Positions 62,685 through 64,000 of a stretch of DNA of 64,000 bases are shown piece after piece (positions within the stretch are counted from its first letter, which is position 1; each line of letters starts with the position of its first letter). The notes beneath the pieces are model-generated. The model was not told the DNA's origin and searched no databases. It worked only from the letters and a program-made list of their open reading frames with translations. The translations under genes were made by a program, and so were the position numbers. The stretch spans positions 2,065,912 through 2,129,911 of the forward strand of contig VXAY01002814.1 of assembly GCA_013399855.1 (NCBI GenBank), in the 5' to 3' direction. The DNA comes from Oxyruncus cristatus. Lineage: Eukaryota; Chordata; Aves; Passeriformes; Cotingidae.

Positions 62685-64000
62685 CCACACAACCAGATTC
62701 TGTAAAAACTACTTACAAAATGCTAACCAAATGTAAAGGTACAAGAGCACTGAAGGTTTCTTGTACCATGACTTAACTGGAAGCAGATAGCTCAGTGAGC
62801 AGGATGGCTTTTTCCCTTTCAACAAAAGGAGAACCTAGCCCTATATATGGGGTGAGCAGTGAGAAACCTTACAGTGAGACTTTCAAAGTGACTTGGCAAT
62901 GCTTAGAACAGTACAATTTGTTGCCAAGTACAATCAGTAAAGGATAGCGTTATTCAGAAAACAGTCACAATATCCTGGAACTTAACAGATGCAAAGTAAC
63001 TTTGCAGTGGAGTCAGCAGCCTGAGGAGCCCTCATACATGCTCTGCAAGCTTTCAAACAGTCCTCCAGAAAGGACTGGGGAGGGGTGGGGGGGAGAAGAA
63101 GGAGTAATGAGTAATACCTCTTCCTGCTAAACATTCAAGGTACACGTAAAAGCTATCACTGAGTCAGCACTTGGGGGTGGCAGTTCAGACAGTAAAATCT
63201 GGTTTGCTGGAATTTACAACAGCCTGAAGGTGGCCACTGCTATGCATCTCACATACACATATATCTATTTTAATTATTACTATCATTTTTGTAGAAGCAA
63301 ATAATATTCAAATGACCCATTTCAACATACTCATAATTAGGAGGTAATATCAGGTTTTGATTTGAGGGAAAGAACAACAGCTAGAGACTGACAAAAGTTA
63401 GATATTTAATAAGTGGCATCTTAATACAAACAAAAAACAAGCAAAGGACCTAACACAGGGCCCAGTTAAATCATATGGTTTGGTGGGGTTTAGACAAGTT
63501 AACATTTCAAGCTTTCACTTGCTTACACCACGGCATGTAAGGTGTGGGAAAGGTTCCAGCTCAGAGTGCAGACAAGGACTGTTGACTCTCATTTATTCAA
63601 CAGTTTTCATAGGAAAAGCATGAAAGTTTCAACGTTGCATTGTACAGTGGTGCATTTCCTTTTCATAATGTATTGTATATCACTGTAGGAAACTCGGCTA
63701 AGCTGGCAAACCCTTCTTATGGCTACAGTTTACATTAAGTTACAGGAACAAAAAAAGTGCTTCTGTCAGCTTTTCATGTACTTTTGAGCAAGGACGTATA
63801 GCTATGCCACTAAATCAAATCGTTTTGTTGCCGCATGTTCCAGTTCCGACATGTTTTACTTTGTGGTTATGTCTAACTGTGCCACCAGGTGAACCACAGA
63901 TCAAGTTACTCAAAATACTTGAACAATACTTCAATACTCTACTTCTATAAGAGGAAATTCATTTTTGACCTAGTACAAACATGAGCTGCTACAAAAAAGG

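Larger units (their letters stand above)
51317..64000 (-). other. Region upstream of the first recognised TGFBR3 coding exon
   Basis: No coding exon was recognised with confidence over these 12.7 kb. The region holds an assembly gap (53385-53486), a retrotransposon copy (55801-56040), a CR1 element (58891-59696), several simple repeats and a CpG-rich patch (about 52828-52900). The 5' UTR exon and promoter of TGFBR3 may be here, in the gap or beyond 64000; there is no clear CpG island. Open frames at 52.1-53.0, 61.1-61.3 and 62.2-62.8 kb look like chance. Confidence 0.7.

Noticed and set aside
1..64000. A previously undescribed multi-gene system
   Set aside because: Read on both strands; everything supportable is one large vertebrate gene, its introns and repeat fossils. 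No gene cluster, RNA array or unusual repeat-gene arrangement was found.

Overview
The window is vertebrate, almost certainly avian, genomic DNA. The sequence is AT-rich and mostly intronic. A CR1 LINE at about 58.9-59.7 kb ends in the 3' terminus typical of bird CR1 elements, and short coding exons are scattered over tens of kilobases. No bacterial-style operon, CRISPR array, tRNA or rRNA was seen. There is one assembly gap (102 N, 53385-53486).

The one gene I can support is the 5' half of TGFBR3 (betaglycan, the type III TGF-beta co-receptor), on the minus strand. Seven coding exons were recovered by matching their translations to remembered vertebrate betaglycan and by requiring splice sites and compatible phases. 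In transcription order they are: signal peptide (51227-51316, 5' end uncertain), then 41954-42138, 25725-25862, 13009-13192, 7747-7915, 5252-5399 and 479-668. Every junction is GT-AG and all phases chain (1, 0, 0, 1, 2, 0, ending in phase 1). Together they encode about 360 residues, nearly the whole membrane-distal orphan domain that binds TGF-beta and inhibin. The glycosaminoglycan attachment region, ZP domain, membrane segment and tail lie beyond base 1. The 5' UTR exon or exons and the promoter were not identified; they lie upstream of 51.3 kb, possibly outside the window.

The first coding exon has no in-frame ATG, although its signal-peptide character and donor phase fit. The start therefore lies in an unrecognised upstream exon, uses a non-AUG codon, or has been lost to a small indel in the assembly.

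The introns and upstream flank hold mobile-element fossils. One is a 0.9-kb reverse-transcriptase remnant of a non-LTR retrotransposon at 33.0-33.97 kb (plus strand). Two short 5'-truncated copies of the same family lie at 45.93-46.15 kb and 55.80-56.04 kb (minus strand). Both short copies are bounded by recognisable target-site duplications and stop at the same 3' base without a poly-A tail. There are also a CR1 copy, two short minisatellites (39-bp and 21-bp units), several microsatellites and small CpG clusters. I found no convincing new biological system. The most useful observations are the TGFBR3 start-codon problem and the well-bounded retrotransposon family.
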